A DNA stretch of 64,000 nt from Nitrosopumilus sp. (GTDB lineage Archaea > Thermoproteota > Nitrososphaeria > Nitrososphaerales > Nitrosopumilaceae). Shown here in pieces: positions 34,855-44,373 of this stretch. Each line of letters begins with the position of its first letter. Position 1 is the first letter of the stretch. The DNA lies in NCBI GenBank assembly GCA_029862745.1, contig JAOTWS010000003.1:124001-188000 (forward strand). Reading direction: 5' to 3'. Under the pieces are notes generated by a model, which saw only the letters and a list, made by a program, of their open reading frames with translations, had not been told where the DNA came from and did not search any database. Position numbers and translations under genes: made by a program.

Positions 34855-35430
34855 GTGGCAGAATATACGGTAAGAGGCCAAATTCACAATGTTAATAATT
34901 TAAAATTTTATGTTGAAATTTTAGATAACGATCAACATTGGTTTGATGATAGAATAAATGATCTCTTGGGTTCTTCTTGGACTGATGATTCTGGGAAATT
35001 CGAGGTTACTTTTATCGATGAAGCATATAGAGACAATTGGCTTGAAGGAAAACCTGAGCTGTTTGTAATAGTAAGAAACGAATTAGGAGTAATATGCCAC
35101 ACAACAAAAACAAAGAGTCCATCAAACCCAAATGATGCTGCAAATCTAACTTTTGATATTACTATCCAAAAGGAGAATTCTTTTGATGATAGTCCATATG
35201 ATGCTGCAAATATCAAAAGAATAGCAGCATTTGCAAGAGTTGGAGATAGCATAGATTTAACAGATAATGTTAGAAATTCTTTTAGACTGTTAACTCAGAC
35301 CATTAATGCATGGCTGCTCTACACAAATGAGAGTAAATGGAACCTTATCAAATATGATGGGCCACAAGTAGAACGCTATCCCTGGCGTAATCAGCACACT
35401 CATAAATTAAAATGGGATAATGGATCATGA
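34855..35430 (+). CDS. Small partner protein of the GMC oxidoreductase
   Basis: 191 residues starting at GTG 34855. The N-terminal 100 residues look like a transthyretin/CNA-B-like beta domain (EYTVRGQIHNVNNLKFYVEI, WTDDSGKFEVTF). The remainder is helical with FARVGDSIDLTDNVRNSFRL and a Trp-rich end. No signal peptide. It overlaps the oxidoreductase gene by ATGA, so the products are made together and may form a complex. Exact role unknown; a folding or electron-transfer partner is inference. Confidence 0.7.
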   Translation: MAEYTVRGQIHNVNNLKFYVEILDNDQHWFDDRINDLLGSSWTDDSGKFEVTFIDEAYRDNWLEGKPELFVIVRNELGVICHTTKTKSPSNPNDAANLTFDITIQKENSFDDSPYDAANIKRIAAFARVGDSIDLTDNVRNSFRLLTQTINAWLLYTNESKWNLIKYDGPQVERYPWRNQHTHKLKWDNGS

Positions 35431-38120
35431 CAAATACCATTTACGGTATTGACAAATTTGAGAAAAGGGCAGAACCATACGAAGTGATTCAAAAAGATGT
35501 AATCCGAGATGTTGATGTATGTGTAATAGGATCAGGTGCTGCAGGAGCAATACTTGCAGAAAAATTTGCTGCAGCAGGTAAAACAGTTGTCCTATTAGAA
35601 AAAGGAGGTTACTATGATGGTGAATCTATGAATCAACTAGAAAATGACATGATCTCACTACTGTGGAAGAATAGTGGGGCCAACTTCACATCAAATCTGA
35701 AAATTGCCATAGCTCAAGGCTCTTGTCTGGGAGGATCCACTGTGATTAATGATGCAGTGTGTTTTAGAATTCCAGAACTTGTAATTCAACAATGGAATAA
35801 TTTAGGGGTGAACATCTCAAAGGAAGAATGGGATTATGCAAATGATGAAGTATCATCAAGAATTAATGTTACAAAGGTAACAGAGAATGAATTAAATGAG
35901 AACGCAAAAAAACTCCGACAAGCATGCTCAGAGATACAAGTCAATGGTGAATCAATTACTGAACATCGTGTGAATGATAGAAATTGTGGTCCATCCTGGA
36001 CTGATCCATCACTTCAATCATGTGTGCAATGTGGGTTTTGTCATTTAGGGTGTCATTATGATACAAAACAAAGTATGCTAGTTACATACATCCATGATGC
36101 ATTGCAAACTAGTGAGAATTTTACTATATATTGTAATTGTGAGATAAATAAGCTCGTTCATTCAAACGGAGTGGTAACTGGAGTTGAAGGTTCATTTATT
36201 GACAACACAGGAAACGAAAAATATCGTATTAGAGTCAATGCTCAGGTAGTGGTGATTAGTGCAGGTGCAATAGCATCTTCAAATCTACTGCAAAAATCAG
36301 GTGTGGCCAACAAAAATATTGGAAATGGATTAGCATTGCACCCAGCACCATTTGTTATGGGTCATTTTAAAGAAAAGATCTACGGAAATAGAGGAATTCC
36401 AATGTCATATACATGTCACCAATTTGGAGTTACAAACAATATTCGCAGAGGAGGCTTTTTAATTGAAAGTATATTCTTGCCAATATTTCAAATGGCACTT
36501 GCCATACCAAACTTTGGTTTGGATCATGCAAGGCTAATGGCAGAATTCAATAACTATACACTTGCAGGAGTAATGGTAAGAGATGATTCGGTAGGTAAAA
36601 TCATAAAAACTTTTGGAGGCAATCCAAAAGTGTTATACGAATTAACAAATGATACGATAGATGACATGTCTAGAGGCATGGCATTACTTGCACGAATGTG
36701 GTTTGAAATAGGTGCGGATTATGTAGTTACATCACACAATGATGTACCTGAACTTCGAGGCATATGGGATATTCCAAAACTAGAGAAAGCAGTAAGGGAG
36801 AATCCAGACGGTCTTAGAGTAGGTTCAGCACACCCACAAGGTGGAAATAGAATGGGGGATGATCCAGAAAAGGCAGTTGTTGATTCCAATTGTTTAGTAT
36901 TTGGATTTAAGAATCTCTATGTATGTGATGCAAGTGTTTTTCCAACTGCTCTTGGAGTGAATCCTCAGTTAACTGTGATGGCACTTGGGGCATTAACTGC
37001 AAACAAGATACTTGCAAATTGGCCTTCAGATATTGTTATCCCTCATTCACTTGGAAACACTTGTAATTTATCTCAGACACAAAATTGTTTATCAGATACT
37101 ATTGGCGAGATGTTTTCAGTCACAGAGCACAAACCGGAATTATTTGATAGTCTAGAAAATTCAGTATCAAATGAAATTGTTCCTGGAGAGAATTGGTATT
37201 TTGATAAAGGTACATTGATGATTTCAAATAATCTCTACTGGAAGGGATTTTATGGTAGAAATGCAGATATTACAACTACTGGATTAAGGATTTTTGGAGG
37301 ATTTTATAAGAGATTTAGAAGACTAAACTCCGAATCATTTAGCGGTGTTACAAAGCCGTTTAATGTTCCAGTGTTTGCAAAAAGCATTGCAAAACAAAAA
37401 GAATTGGCAGGACATGGAAAAGTTATTCATCTTGAATATGAAGATACACCATTCAACCAGGCATATGACATATTAAAGATAGTGGATGAAAACCATATTC
37501 TAGGAAAAGCATTTTTGGGTTCGTTTGGTCGTGGGCAACAATTATTTGATTTTAGCATGTCTAGAACATATCCAATTGATTTTATGGGTGAAGACGATCT
37601 TACCACTTTATTCTATAATGATGAGTTTAGTCATACTCCTACTAAAGATGAGATGATTGGAAGATGGGAGGGGGTACTTGTTTCAGATTCATTTGTAACT
37701 CCTAGAAGCCAAGTCTTTGATTTTGATTATGATGGAAGTGGAGAATACCAAATGCATTACAACTTTTCTAATATTATACAAGGATATTCTGAAGTCTCTA
37801 CAAACGAGAATTTGTTCAGATTCGATGACTTTACACCATTTCATGATGAATTAAGAATGATAAGACCTGATTTTGTTGTAGGAAAATGGGTAACTGATTG
37901 GTCATCGGTACAAAACAACAGATTTTCAATTTTAGAGTTAGAACATCTCATTAACTCTGGTGCAAGTACAATTCAGGTTTTGGATAGCATCTATAAGATT
38001 TTTAATTTAAGAATACCTAGACTTCCACAAGAAATCGGAGTAAGTTTTTTGAATGTTGAGAATCATCCACAAAAAGGTTCAAGAATAGGATTAAGTTATA
38101 TTCTTAGAAAAACAAACTAG
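35427..38120 (+). CDS. GMC-family oxidoreductase with Cys cluster and C-terminal extra domain
   Basis: 897 residues. The N-terminal 530 form a GMC flavoenzyme: FAD motif GSGAAG (35-40), QGSCLGGSTVINDAV, an active-site His in SAHPQGGNRMG and Asn in GVNPQLTVMA. Between them lies Cys199-x2-Cys202-x2-Cys205-x3-Cys209, as in the long-chain alcohol oxidase branch, possibly an Fe-S ligand set. Residues about 560-897 form an added domain with WYFDKGTLMISNNLYWKGF and IGRWEGVLVSD (GxWxG-like), absent from typical GMC enzymes. Substrate is probably an alcohol or polyol but unproven. Confidence 0.85.
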   Translation: MTNTIYGIDKFEKRAEPYEVIQKDVIRDVDVCVIGSGAAGAILAEKFAAAGKTVVLLEKGGYYDGESMNQLENDMISLLWKNSGANFTSNLKIAIAQGSCLGGSTVINDAVCFRIPELVIQQWNNLGVNISKEEWDYANDEVSSRINVTKVTENELNENAKKLRQACSEIQVNGESITEHRVNDRNCGPSWTDPSLQSCVQCGFCHLGCHYDTKQSMLVTYIHDALQTSENFTIYCNCEINKLVHSNGVVTGVEGSFIDNTGNEKYRIRVNAQVVVISAGAIASSNLLQKSGVANKNIGNGLALHPAPFVMGHFKEKIYGNRGIPMSYTCHQFGVTNNIRRGGFLIESIFLPIFQMALAIPNFGLDHARLMAEFNNYTLAGVMVRDDSVGKIIKTFGGNPKVLYELTNDTIDDMSRGMALLARMWFEIGADYVVTSHNDVPELRGIWDIPKLEKAVRENPDGLRVGSAHPQGGNRMGDDPEKAVVDSNCLVFGFKNLYVCDASVFPTALGVNPQLTVMALGALTANKILANWPSDIVIPHSLGNTCNLSQTQNCLSDTIGEMFSVTEHKPELFDSLENSVSNEIVPGENWYFDKGTLMISNNLYWKGFYGRNADITTTGLRIFGGFYKRFRRLNSESFSGVTKPFNVPVFAKSIAKQKELAGHGKVIHLEYEDTPFNQAYDILKIVDENHILGKAFLGSFGRGQQLFDFSMSRTYPIDFMGEDDLTTLFYNDEFSHTPTKDEMIGRWEGVLVSDSFVTPRSQVFDFDYDGSGEYQMHYNFSNIIQGYSEVSTNENLFRFDDFTPFHDELRMIRPDFVVGKWVTDWSSVQNNRFSILELEHLINSGASTIQVLDSIYKIFNLRIPRLPQEIGVSFLNVENHPQKGSRIGLSYILRKTN

Positions 38121-38364
38121 GGACAAAATATAGGAGATAATTAAAAACAGAAGAAATCATTCTGTTGGATTCATCATTAGATCAATTAGAACAGAACATT
38201 GTTAGTTTATGATATTCAAGAATTGTGGATTTCTGATATTTCTATAGTTCAATTGATACTGGATTTCTACTTTTTATATTCCTATGAAAAAATTAGGCGT
38301 GATAAAGATAGAAAATTAAACTAAATTTAATTAATTATAAAGATCTAAGTTCATACACTTTTTG

Positions 38365-40284
38365 ATGTCTGAGACATATAATATTGGACTTGGAAAAAAT
38401 GATTCAGATTTAAGAAAAAAGGCGGATTCTGATTTTGTGTCTTTTTGGGGCGAGCAGGCAAAGAATCTAACTTGGTTTTCACCATGGTCTCAAATTCTAG
38501 ATTGGAAATACCCATTTGCCAAATGGTTTGTCGGGGGTAAAATCAATGCATCATATAATGCCCTAGATATCCATCAAAAGGCAAATGCTAACAAACCTGC
38601 CATTCTTTGGGAAGGAGAAAATGGGGAATCTCGTATCATCACATATCGTGAAATGTACACTCAAGTACAAAAATTATCAAATGTTCTCAAATCTTTAGGT
38701 GTCCAAAAAGGAGACAGAGTTACAATATATCTTCCAATGATTCCAGAATTACCCATTACAATGCTAGCATGTGCAAGAATTGGTGCAATACATACTGTGG
38801 TATTTTCAGGATTTAGTTCTACATCCATCAGAGATAGAATTATTGATTCAAAATCAAAAATCGTCATCACTGCAGATGGAGGATATAGACGAGGAAATGT
38901 TGTTAAACTCAAAGAAGTCATAGATGATGCAATCAAAGACTGTGATTTCATACAACATGTTATTGTTGTAGAGAGAACCAAGAATACAATCACACTTAAT
39001 TCGAGAGATAGTCTTTGGAGTGATTTGATGAAAGATGTTTCTAATTCATGTGATGCAGAAAAACTAGATAGTACACATCCTCTCTATATTTTGTACACAT
39101 CTGGAACTACTGGAAAACCTAAAGGGGTTTTACATGGAACTGGAGGGTATCTAACACACTTACATTCTACTTTCAAATGGGCATTTGATATTAAGGATTC
39201 TGATGTATTTTTTTGTACTGCCGATATTGGTTGGGTGACAGGTCACAGCTATGTTGTCTACGCACCTTTACTTCATGGTGTAACACAAGTAATCTATGAG
39301 GGGGCACCTGATTATCCAGATGCATCACGAATGTGGAATATTTTACAAAAATATCATGTCACAATTTTTTACACAACTCCAACTGCACTAAGAATGTTTA
39401 TGAAATTTGGTGACAGTATTCCAAATTCTTTTGATCTTTCATCATTGCGATTACTTGGAACTGTAGGTGAGCCGATAAATCCTGAAGTTTGGAAATGGTA
39501 TTTTAAAACTATTGGAAAAGAAAAATGTCCGATAATAGATACTTGGTGGCAAACTGAAACTGGAGGTATGATGATTTCTCCTTTACCTGGATTAGAGACT
39601 ATTCAATTAAAACCAGGTTCAGGAACTAAACCAATTCCAGGGGTAGATATTGCAGTAGTTGATGACATTGGAAATATTGTTTCTTCTAACACAAAAGGGT
39701 ATTTAGTAATCAAAAACCCATGGCCTGGGATGTTTTTAACATTATGGAATGATGATAAAAAATATTCCTCGGTATACTGGTCAAAATACAAAAACTTCTA
39801 CTACTCCGGAGATTATGCACTCAAAGATGACGATGGGTATTTTTGGTTGCTAGGACGTGCAGATGATGTTTTAAAAGTTGCAGGTCATAGGATTGGAACT
39901 GCAGAACTTGAAAGTTGTATTGTATCTCATAAGGATGTTGCAGAAGCTGCAGTATGTGGAATTCCAGACGATTTAAAAGGTGAAGTGATTATTGCTTTTG
40001 TCGTTTTAAAACACGGAATTACGAAAGATTCCAACCTTTTGGAAAACGAAATAGCAGATAAAATTAGATCTAATATAGGTGCAATTGCAACACCAAAACA
40101 AATCTATTTTGTTTCAAAACTTCCAAAAACGCGTAGTGGAAAAATAATGAGACGGCTGTTAAAAGCTATTGGAAATAATGAACAAATTGGTGATGTTAGT
40201 ACCTTAGAAGATGGTGCTGCAGTAACCGAAGTTCAAGCTGCCTTTGATGAAATTCAAAAATCAATCAGAGATAAATCAAAATAA
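38365..40284 (+). CDS. acs: Acetyl-CoA synthetase, AMP-forming
   Basis: About 639 residues. It activates acetate (or propionate) to the acyl-CoA through an acyl-AMP. The ANL core motifs are present: YTSGTTGKPKG near 245, DTWWQTETGG, YSGDYALKDDDGYFWLLGR with the hinge Asp. The C-terminal KTRSGKIMRRLL contains the catalytic, acetylation-prone Lys. ATG 38365 is preferred over the adjacent TTG; TTATAAA about 28 nt upstream suggests leaderless transcription. Related enzymes in the 3-hydroxypropionate cycle share this fold, so the preferred acyl group is uncertain. Confidence 0.9.
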   Translation: MSETYNIGLGKNDSDLRKKADSDFVSFWGEQAKNLTWFSPWSQILDWKYPFAKWFVGGKINASYNALDIHQKANANKPAILWEGENGESRIITYREMYTQVQKLSNVLKSLGVQKGDRVTIYLPMIPELPITMLACARIGAIHTVVFSGFSSTSIRDRIIDSKSKIVITADGGYRRGNVVKLKEVIDDAIKDCDFIQHVIVVERTKNTITLNSRDSLWSDLMKDVSNSCDAEKLDSTHPLYILYTSGTTGKPKGVLHGTGGYLTHLHSTFKWAFDIKDSDVFFCTADIGWVTGHSYVVYAPLLHGVTQVIYEGAPDYPDASRMWNILQKYHVTIFYTTPTALRMFMKFGDSIPNSFDLSSLRLLGTVGEPINPEVWKWYFKTIGKEKCPIIDTWWQTETGGMMISPLPGLETIQLKPGSGTKPIPGVDIAVVDDIGNIVSSNTKGYLVIKNPWPGMFLTLWNDDKKYSSVYWSKYKNFYYSGDYALKDDDGYFWLLGRADDVLKVAGHRIGTAELESCIVSHKDVAEAAVCGIPDDLKGEVIIAFVVLKHGITKDSNLLENEIADKIRSNIGAIATPKQIYFVSKLPKTRSGKIMRRLLKAIGNNEQIGDVSTLEDGAAVTEVQAAFDEIQKSIRDKSK

Positions 40285-40605
40285 TTTGTTTCTATGTAGA
40301 CACTCATAAAATCAGAAAAAATGTATATTTTGCGACATAAGCCAGAATACAGATAACAATCCCATTGCAATTTAAAAATAGAAAAAATGATTTGATGTCA
40401 AGAAATACAAATATTCATAATGAATGTAAGTATAATGTTAGGAAATGGCGATTTAGAAAGTTTATTTTACAATAACTTTTACACATTATAATCAAAAATA
40501 TTCATTAGAACACCACCATGAATTCTAACGTCCGATCATCAACAAGGTTATAAGGGATGAATTAGTAAATCTTAAATATTACCATAAAAGGTTTTGAGAG
40601 AGAAA
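40285..40605. other. Intergenic region with TFB promoter
   Basis: 320 bp, AT-rich. TTAAATATTACC about 30-35 nt before the TFB ATG is the likely TATA element. No coding frame or structured RNA seen. Confidence 0.45.
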
Positions 40606-41514
40606 ATGGCTAGAAAAATCAATCCAAAAGATAAATGTCCAAGATGTGGTCAGGGAACACTGGTTACAGACGCCAACACAGGTGAAAATTTTTGTGGTAA
40701 ATGTGGATTTGTTATTACTGATAAGGTGGAAGAATCAGGTCCAGAGTGGAGGTCATTTTCAAATGAAGGTGAAAACAAAAGTAGGGCAGGAGTTCCAACA
40801 TCACTTGCCATGCATGATATGGGGTTAGCCACTGTGATTAATCCACAAAACAGAGATGCAACGGGTAAGCCACTAACTGCTGCCATGAAAAGTACCATAG
40901 AGAGACTAAGAACATGGGACAGCAGAAGTCAGGTACATGAACCAGTAGACAGAAACTTTAGACAAGCATTTAGTGAATTAGACCGATTAAAAGACAAACT
41001 AGCTGTGGGTGATTCAGTTATTGAAAAAGCTGCTTACATTTATAGAAAAGCTCTCGAAAAAGGACTAGTCAGAGGACGTTCAATCTCAGCCTTGATTGCT
41101 TCAGCACTATATGCAGCATGTAGAGACACAGAAACACCAAGAACCTTAAAAGACATAGGATATGCAAGTAACATTAAACGTAAAGATATTGCAAGGTGCT
41201 ATAGATTATTGTTAAGAGAATTAAATTTAAAGATGCCAGTAGTTGATCCAATTAAATGCATTTCAAGAATTGCCAGTAAGGCAGGATTATCTGAAAAAAC
41301 AAAAAGGAAAGCAACAAAAATTTTACAGACAGCCGAAGAACAAAAAATTTCTGCAGGTAAAGACCCCATGGGATTAGCAGCTGCAGCATTGTATGTTGCA
41401 TGTGTTACAAATGGGGAAAATAAAACACAACGAGACGTAGCAGAGGCTGCAGGAGTTACAGAGGTTACAATTAGAAATAGATACAAAGGTTTGAAAGTAG
41501 CATTAAACCTCTAA
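40606..41514 (+). CDS. tfb: Transcription initiation factor IIB
   Basis: About 302 residues. TFB bridges TBP-bound TATA DNA and RNA polymerase. The N-terminal zinc ribbon has CPRCGQG and FCGKCGF. The B-reader/linker follows (GPEWRSFSNEGENKSRAG). Two cyclin-like repeats cover about 110-205 and 210-300, the second with the BRE-recognising helix-turn-helix (AEAAGVTEVTIRNRY). ATG 40606 (MARKINPKDK) is preferred over TTG 40594. It overlaps the convergent CPBP protease gene by 4 nt. TBP is also encoded in this window, at 62254. Confidence 0.96.
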   Translation: MARKINPKDKCPRCGQGTLVTDANTGENFCGKCGFVITDKVEESGPEWRSFSNEGENKSRAGVPTSLAMHDMGLATVINPQNRDATGKPLTAAMKSTIERLRTWDSRSQVHEPVDRNFRQAFSELDRLKDKLAVGDSVIEKAAYIYRKALEKGLVRGRSISALIASALYAACRDTETPRTLKDIGYASNIKRKDIARCYRLLLRELNLKMPVVDPIKCISRIASKAGLSEKTKRKATKILQTAEEQKISAGKDPMGLAAAALYVACVTNGENKTQRDVAEAAGVTEVTIRNRYKGLKVALNL

Positions 41515-42488
41515 ACGAAGTTTTTAGAATAAAGTTTATACAAAAACATAATGCTCAGAGACAACATTCCTGACATCAATAACAATATTTCCAGATAAGA
41601 CATAAGTGAATGAGAAAATGCTTCTTCAATAGAAATAAAATTTATTTGTGAAAGAAAAGTAGCATATGCAAATATAAAATAATTTGTTGCCCAATGAATC
41701 AAAAGTGAAGCAACAAAACCATATTTCAGATAGACCCAACCAAGGATAATTCCACTCACAGATGCTTGAACAAATTTTCCTTCACTCCAAGATTCACCAA
41801 ATGCAATATGTGCAAAACCAAAAAGAACTCCTACAAAAATAATCAGAAAAATTGCTTTTTTACCGTTATGAATATTTAAAATATTGGGGGTCCACAAACA
41901 ACTCAAAAAATACCTCAGTGAAAATTTAGTGGAATAAAAAACAAACAATGGAATACCCAATAAAATTAAGCGAAATCCAAATTCTTCTATTATAGGTGCC
42001 AAACTAACATAAAAAAATTGAATTAGATCATTTTCGGCCATAGGCGGAACAATACTAATTTCAAATTGTTCTTGAACAAAATTAATCAGTATTGACACCA
42101 GGACCAAAATAGATAGCCATTTAGTCACACCAATCATATAGTTTGATCTATCATCGTATTTTCCAAAAGATATCATCAAAGACATGGTTTTAAGAAACCC
42201 ATGTCGGGGCCCCAACAGGGCAATTACGAAAAATACAAGATAGAAAACCCACAAAATAACAAAGATGTCGCCGATACTAACATCAGTTGAGGATTGATAA
42301 AAAACAGTATCTTTGAAGAGAACTAAATGGGTTAAAGGATATTCGAAATTAATATCTTCACCAATTTCACTTTCAAAGAAAACATAAATTCCTATGGGAA
42401 AAGAAATGAGTAATAACCCAAAAATCAAAGACAAGAAAGTAGTGAATGGGATTGCTATAAATTGAAATATTTTATTTGAATTTTGCAA
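41511..42488 (-). CDS. CPBP-family intramembrane metalloprotease
   Basis: 325 residues with about eight transmembrane helices. The CPBP/Abi motifs are present: the Glu-Glu pair with Arg in APIIEEFGFR (EExxxR), FGFAHIAFG (second motif with His) and LLIHWATNY (third motif, His and Asn). The same fold prenyl-processes proteins in eukaryotes (Rce1) and has varied roles in prokaryotes. Substrate unknown. It lies 6 nt downstream of aIF1 on the same strand. Confidence 0.88.
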   Translation of the reverse strand: MQNSNKIFQFIAIPFTTFLSLIFGLLLISFPIGIYVFFESEIGEDINFEYPLTHLVLFKDTVFYQSSTDVSIGDIFVILWVFYLVFFVIALLGPRHGFLKTMSLMISFGKYDDRSNYMIGVTKWLSILVLVSILINFVQEQFEISIVPPMAENDLIQFFYVSLAPIIEEFGFRLILLGIPLFVFYSTKFSLRYFLSCLWTPNILNIHNGKKAIFLIIFVGVLFGFAHIAFGESWSEGKFVQASVSGIILGWVYLKYGFVASLLIHWATNYFIFAYATFLSQINFISIEEAFSHSLMSYLEILLLMSGMLSLSIMFLYKLYSKNFV

Positions 42489-42494
42489 TTTATT

Positions 42495-42803
42495 CTAATG
42501 CAATTCTATAGTATCTTCTGCAAAACCTAAATGAATCAAGGTATCTTTTATTGTGTCTCTATGATCACCCTGTAAAAAGATGTACCCATCTTTGGCAGTT
42601 CCACCGCAGGCATATTTGTTTTTTAGATCTTTTGCAACAGTTTCCAAGTTATTTAATTTAGGATCTAATCCCTCAATCATAGTACCTTTTTTCTTGAATC
42701 TCCTAGTTTCCAATCGAATAATAATTTTAGTACTATCTTTGGCAAGTTCACCACAAGCACATAGATCTTCTGGAAGACCACAGGTATTACAAATTACTGC
42801 CAT
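42495..42803 (-). CDS. Translation initiation factor aIF1 (SUI1)
   Basis: 102 residues. The SUI1 domain has KIIIRLETRRFKKKGTMIEG, the basic loop that contacts the ribosomal P site, and the family end GYIFLQGDHRDTI. The N-terminal Cys-rich extension (CNTCGLPEDLCAC) is common in archaeal homologues and could bind zinc. It discriminates initiator codons during start-site selection. The gene is complete and probably transcribed with the CPBP protease. Confidence 0.95.
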   Translation of the reverse strand: MAVICNTCGLPEDLCACGELAKDSTKIIIRLETRRFKKKGTMIEGLDPKLNNLETVAKDLKNKYACGGTAKDGYIFLQGDHRDTIKDTLIHLGFAEDTIELH

Positions 42804-42901
42804 TCGTTCTAACTAATTTCAATTATACGCACTATTAAGCCTTGTTTGAATATCAAATGGAAAATAGAAATAATTGAGTTGTGTAGAGACATAGTGAAAC
42901 A

Positions 42902-43231
42902 TTGTCAAAAGATCTTACAAAAAAAGCTGTAGAAATGTTGTTAAACGGAGCAACACTACTTAGTGAACCTTGTCCATATTGCTCAGGTGTACGAGTAATA
43001 AAAGAAGGGTATGCCTTATGTATCAGTTGTGGGCGTGAGCCTAAGAAAAAAGAAATTCGTATGGAAAAGGCCTCAGAAGGAGAAAAATCGTCAATCCAAA
43101 AAACATTAGAAAAAAAGGTAGAAACACTATCAAAAGAATTAGAGGTAGAACCTGATTATGAAAAGCAGCAAAATATTCTAAAAACCATTAATTTGACATT
43201 AGAAACCATAGAGAAAATTAAAGGCAAATAG
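42902..43231 (+). CDS. UPF0148/Sjogren autoantigen-1-like zinc protein
   Basis: 109 residues, TTG start. The N-terminal half has LLNGATLLSEPCPYCSGVRV and ALCISCGREPKK, the four-Cys ribbon of the archaeal UPF0148 family related to the human Sjogren/scleroderma autoantigen 1. A coiled-coil segment follows (KKVETLSKELEVEPDYEKQQ). Function unknown. Divergent from aIF1 with a 98-bp gap. Confidence 0.85.
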   Translation: MSKDLTKKAVEMLLNGATLLSEPCPYCSGVRVIKEGYALCISCGREPKKKEIRMEKASEGEKSSIQKTLEKKVETLSKELEVEPDYEKQQNILKTINLTLETIEKIKGK

Positions 43232-43372
43232 AGTTAATCTCAAATTATCCCAAAAATGGTTCAGAATTTTAAAGATTTGAATTTTAATTATGGCAAATTA
43301 AAAAAAACTAATTTTTAAACTTTGATACTATGATCATCTGGCTATAATACGCTGAAATTCTAATTGCAGTGA

Positions 43373-43666
43373 TTAGTTCGCTTGAAACAAGAAATATTGT
43401 AAAGGTGGCATAGTTTGAACGAACATAGACATAAATGATAAGTAACCAATAAACCACAAAAAAATTACAAATGGAAAGATAAAGAAATTTGTTGCAATAA
43501 ATCCTATTATTCTAGGTGCTACTAATGCCTTCTTACCAGTTGATTTGAATTTTCCTTGTGTGATTCTCTTTTCTAAATTTAGAGAAAACATATCACGTTT
43601 AGATGAGAATCGATAAAAATAAAAAACAAATATTCCATAAATGACTATGCCAATTGCAAATCCCAT
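43373..43666 (-). CDS. Small two-helix membrane protein
   Basis: 97 residues with hydrophobic helices at about 3-20 and 52-78. A basic middle loop (SKRDMFSLNLEKRITQGKFK) presumably faces the cytoplasm. No catalytic motif. A broken small membrane-protein gene lies just upstream on the same strand (43682-43945), 16 nt away. Function unknown. Confidence 0.7.
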   Translation of the reverse strand: MGFAIGIVIYGIFVFYFYRFSSKRDMFSLNLEKRITQGKFKSTGKKALVAPRIIGFIATNFFIFPFVIFLWFIGYLSFMSMFVQTMPPLQYFLFQAN

Positions 43667-43681
43667 AAGATCATAGATAGA

Positions 43682-43945
43682 TTATTTCGTATCTATTTCT
43701 TGAATTAATTCATTAAAATAATCTAAAACAATAATTTCTGAATCTCGAGTGTTTAATACAATTTTCATTATATTCTGATTTTTTAGAATTTTTTCAGATA
43801 TTAATTCTACCTTCTCGACATTTAAAATTAATTCGTCATCCTTCTGATATGTCTAAAAACTTTGATTGGTCTGATGGGTCATCATATAATATCTAAATGA
43901 CGTTACTACAACTACCAAAATTAATGAAAAAATGAAACGCTTCAA
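43682..43945 (-). pseudogene. Small signal-anchored protein with an in-frame TAG
   Basis: From TTG 43945 the minus strand reads KRFIFSLILVVVVTSFRYYM and on to NQSF, then TAG at 43853-43855. It continues in the same frame with TYQKDDELILNVEKVELISE for 56 codons to a TAA. A TATA-like TTTTAAAAAATT lies about 20-25 nt before the TTG, so the promoter looks intact. Signal anchor plus a charged helical domain is a coherent small protein. One nonsense change (or a base-call error) interrupts it. Confidence 0.5.
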
Positions 43946-44373
43946 TTAACATAATTTTTTAAAATATTGGTTTCAACTTCTTCCACAATTCTAATATACT
44001 AATTTGTCAGATGTTTTATCTTAATTCTCAAGCAATTATTTTTTGTATGTTTATTTTTTGTATGTTTATTTTCTCTAAGTTGTTTTAGAAATTTGCTTTT
44101 AAGGGAGAATCAATGTATTAATCTAGTAAGCATTAAGAACAATTATGCCATAATAGTTGGAAGTCATCTTTTTTGTCAGTTTATGATCAAATTTCTAAAT
44201 GCCAATATATGTTACGGTTGATCCCCCAACTGATAGAAAAATTTCAATGACTACAACGAGTACATTCTTTTAGAATAGAAATACTGCATCTAGTGTTTAA
44301 TTAAAAAGAATTTATCCAATGTGTTAAAATATCTGAAATCGCATTTAGGCGTATCATGATGCCTATATTTATA
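43946..44373. other. Intergenic region with a 15-bp tandem repeat
   Basis: 430 bp without a supported gene. At 44036-44065 the unit ttattttttgtatgt occurs twice in tandem. The 3' end holds the promoter of the TSP3/Cys-His gene. Nothing else stands out. Confidence 0.5.

Noticed and set aside
43853-43855. In-frame TAG considered as pyrrolysine
   Set aside because: No Pyl genes are expected in this lineage and no Pyl-dependent family is recognised. Nonsense mutation or base error is simpler.
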